Shown in pieces: positions 63,756 through 64,000 of a stretch of DNA of 64,000 nt. The stretch lies in assembly GCA_022241605.1 (NCBI GenBank), contig JAKOMQ010000015.1:36846-100845 (forward strand), written 5' to 3'. The translations under genes and the position numbers were made by a program. Below the pieces are notes generated by a model that saw only the letters and a program-made list of their open reading frames with translations, was not told where the DNA came from and did no database searches. Every line of letters starts with the position of its first letter. The stretch's first letter is position 1. Source of the stretch: Aquimonas sp. (lineage in GTDB: Bacteria > Pseudomonadota > Gammaproteobacteria > Xanthomonadales > Xanthomonadaceae).

Positions 63756-64000
63756 TGCTTCGTTCTTCTGCTTCTGTTCGTCCTTGAACTGCTTCGGGGT
63801 CCGGTAGCCGAGGCTCGAGTGGGGGCGATCTTCGTTGTAGTGGCGGCGCCAGCTCTCGATGATCACCCGCGCCTCGGCCCGGCTCCGGAACCACTCCATG
63901 CTCAGGCACTCGTCGCGGAACTTGCCGTTCAAGCTCTCCGCGGTGCCATTCTGCCAAGGCTTGCCGGGGTCGATGTGCGCCGTTTCGATGCCCTCCTGCT
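63701..64000 (-). mobile_element. End of an IS3-family insertion sequence
   Basis: The left edge in this window is set at 'TGACCTGCCGGCTTTTTCAG', which has the TG start typical of IS3-family ends and sits where the interrupted gene loses similarity to its paralog. The transposase reads on the minus strand toward this edge. The other end and the target duplication lie outside the window. Confidence 0.8.
63729..64000 (-). CDS. IS3-family transposase OrfB (integrase domain), partial
   Basis: C-terminal 90 residues of a DDE transposase, open at the window edge. 'HIDPGKPWQNGTAESLNGKF' contains the family signature and the catalytic glutamate (NGTAE). Then 'RDECLSMEWFRSRAEARVII' and 'YNEDRPHSSLGYRTPKQF' follow, typical of IS3-type (IS407-like) transposases. 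It stops at TAA 63729. The first two catalytic aspartates and OrfA lie outside the window. Confidence 0.93.
   Translation of the reverse strand, partial: QEGIETAHIDPGKPWQNGTAESLNGKFRDECLSMEWFRSRAEARVIIESWRRHYNEDRPHSSLGYRTPKQFKDEQKQKNEASTHRASLN

Overview
The window is high-GC DNA packed with genes. It reads as a chromosomal segment of a gammaproteobacterium of the Xanthomonadales/Lysobacterales. The basis is the lptD-surA-pdxA-rsmA-apaG-apaH order, an rpoE-rseA-rseC-degQ operon, a cyclic beta-glucan synthase, a cydAB pair led by a GbsR-type regulator, and secreted proteins carrying an 'IFxDGFE' tag. No rRNA, tRNA, CRISPR array, prophage or plasmid genes were seen. The genus cannot be named from sequence alone.

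Layout. 1-2162 (-): a PAS4-GGDEF-EAL c-di-GMP enzyme cut by the window edge. 2373-9770 (+): the outer-membrane/translation-maintenance operon lptD, surA, pdxA, rsmA, apaG, apaH plus a YbjN-like secreted protein. 9771-10436: a gene-free stretch with a long palindromic, MITE-like element. 10437-13798 (-): the envelope-stress operon rpoE, rseA, rseC, degQ/mucD. 14024-16066 (+): a fadB-type beta-oxidation protein with a strong terminator. 16223-16922: a decayed locus (frameshifted GntR regulator plus fused remnants of an ABC ATPase and an acyltransferase). 16998-18302 (-): a DUF3422 protein. 18577-23038 (+): gbsR-like regulator, cydA, cydB and a flavin monooxygenase. 23383-32199 (+): a 2938-residue NdvB-like cyclic beta-1,2-glucan synthase. 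32365-36158: an SDH-family membrane protease, two PepSY proteins, and a response regulator/histidine kinase pair. 36250-40512: a Ser/Thr kinase with C-terminal repeats (-) and dbpA helicase (+). 40588-46322 (-): tamA-tamB. 46461-50747: kbl, an unknown membrane-anchored protein, an HNH nuclease, and an overlapping pair of unknown genes. 51341-57198 (-): a DUF418 membrane protein, a secreted beta-propeller, and two tandem YadA-head/S74 (endosialidase chaperone) proteins. 57425-60094 (-): a second Ser/Thr kinase like the first. 60257-63755: a secreted beta-helix protein and two related secreted proteins; the second is broken by an IS3-family element whose end lies at the window edge.

Functional themes. 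Envelope biogenesis and quality control dominate: LptD and SurA build the outer membrane, RpoE/RseA/RseC/DegQ respond to its damage, TamAB export or assemble envelope components, NdvB makes periplasmic glucan, and PepSY/two-component and SDH proteins look envelope-facing. The right half (51-64 kb) is more accessory: secreted or surface proteins, a kinase with a long sensor-like tail, paralog duplication and an IS element.

Strongest unexplained signals: (i) a dispersed palindromic repeat family (six copies or arms here) that sits in intergenic gaps and twice supplies the stop codon of the gene it abuts; (ii) the tandem S74/YadA-head proteins without a visible outer-membrane anchor; (iii) an overlapping pair made of an integrase-core-like protein without catalytic domain and a two-helix membrane protein; (iv) perfect palindromic operators in front of the GbsR and the decayed GntR genes.
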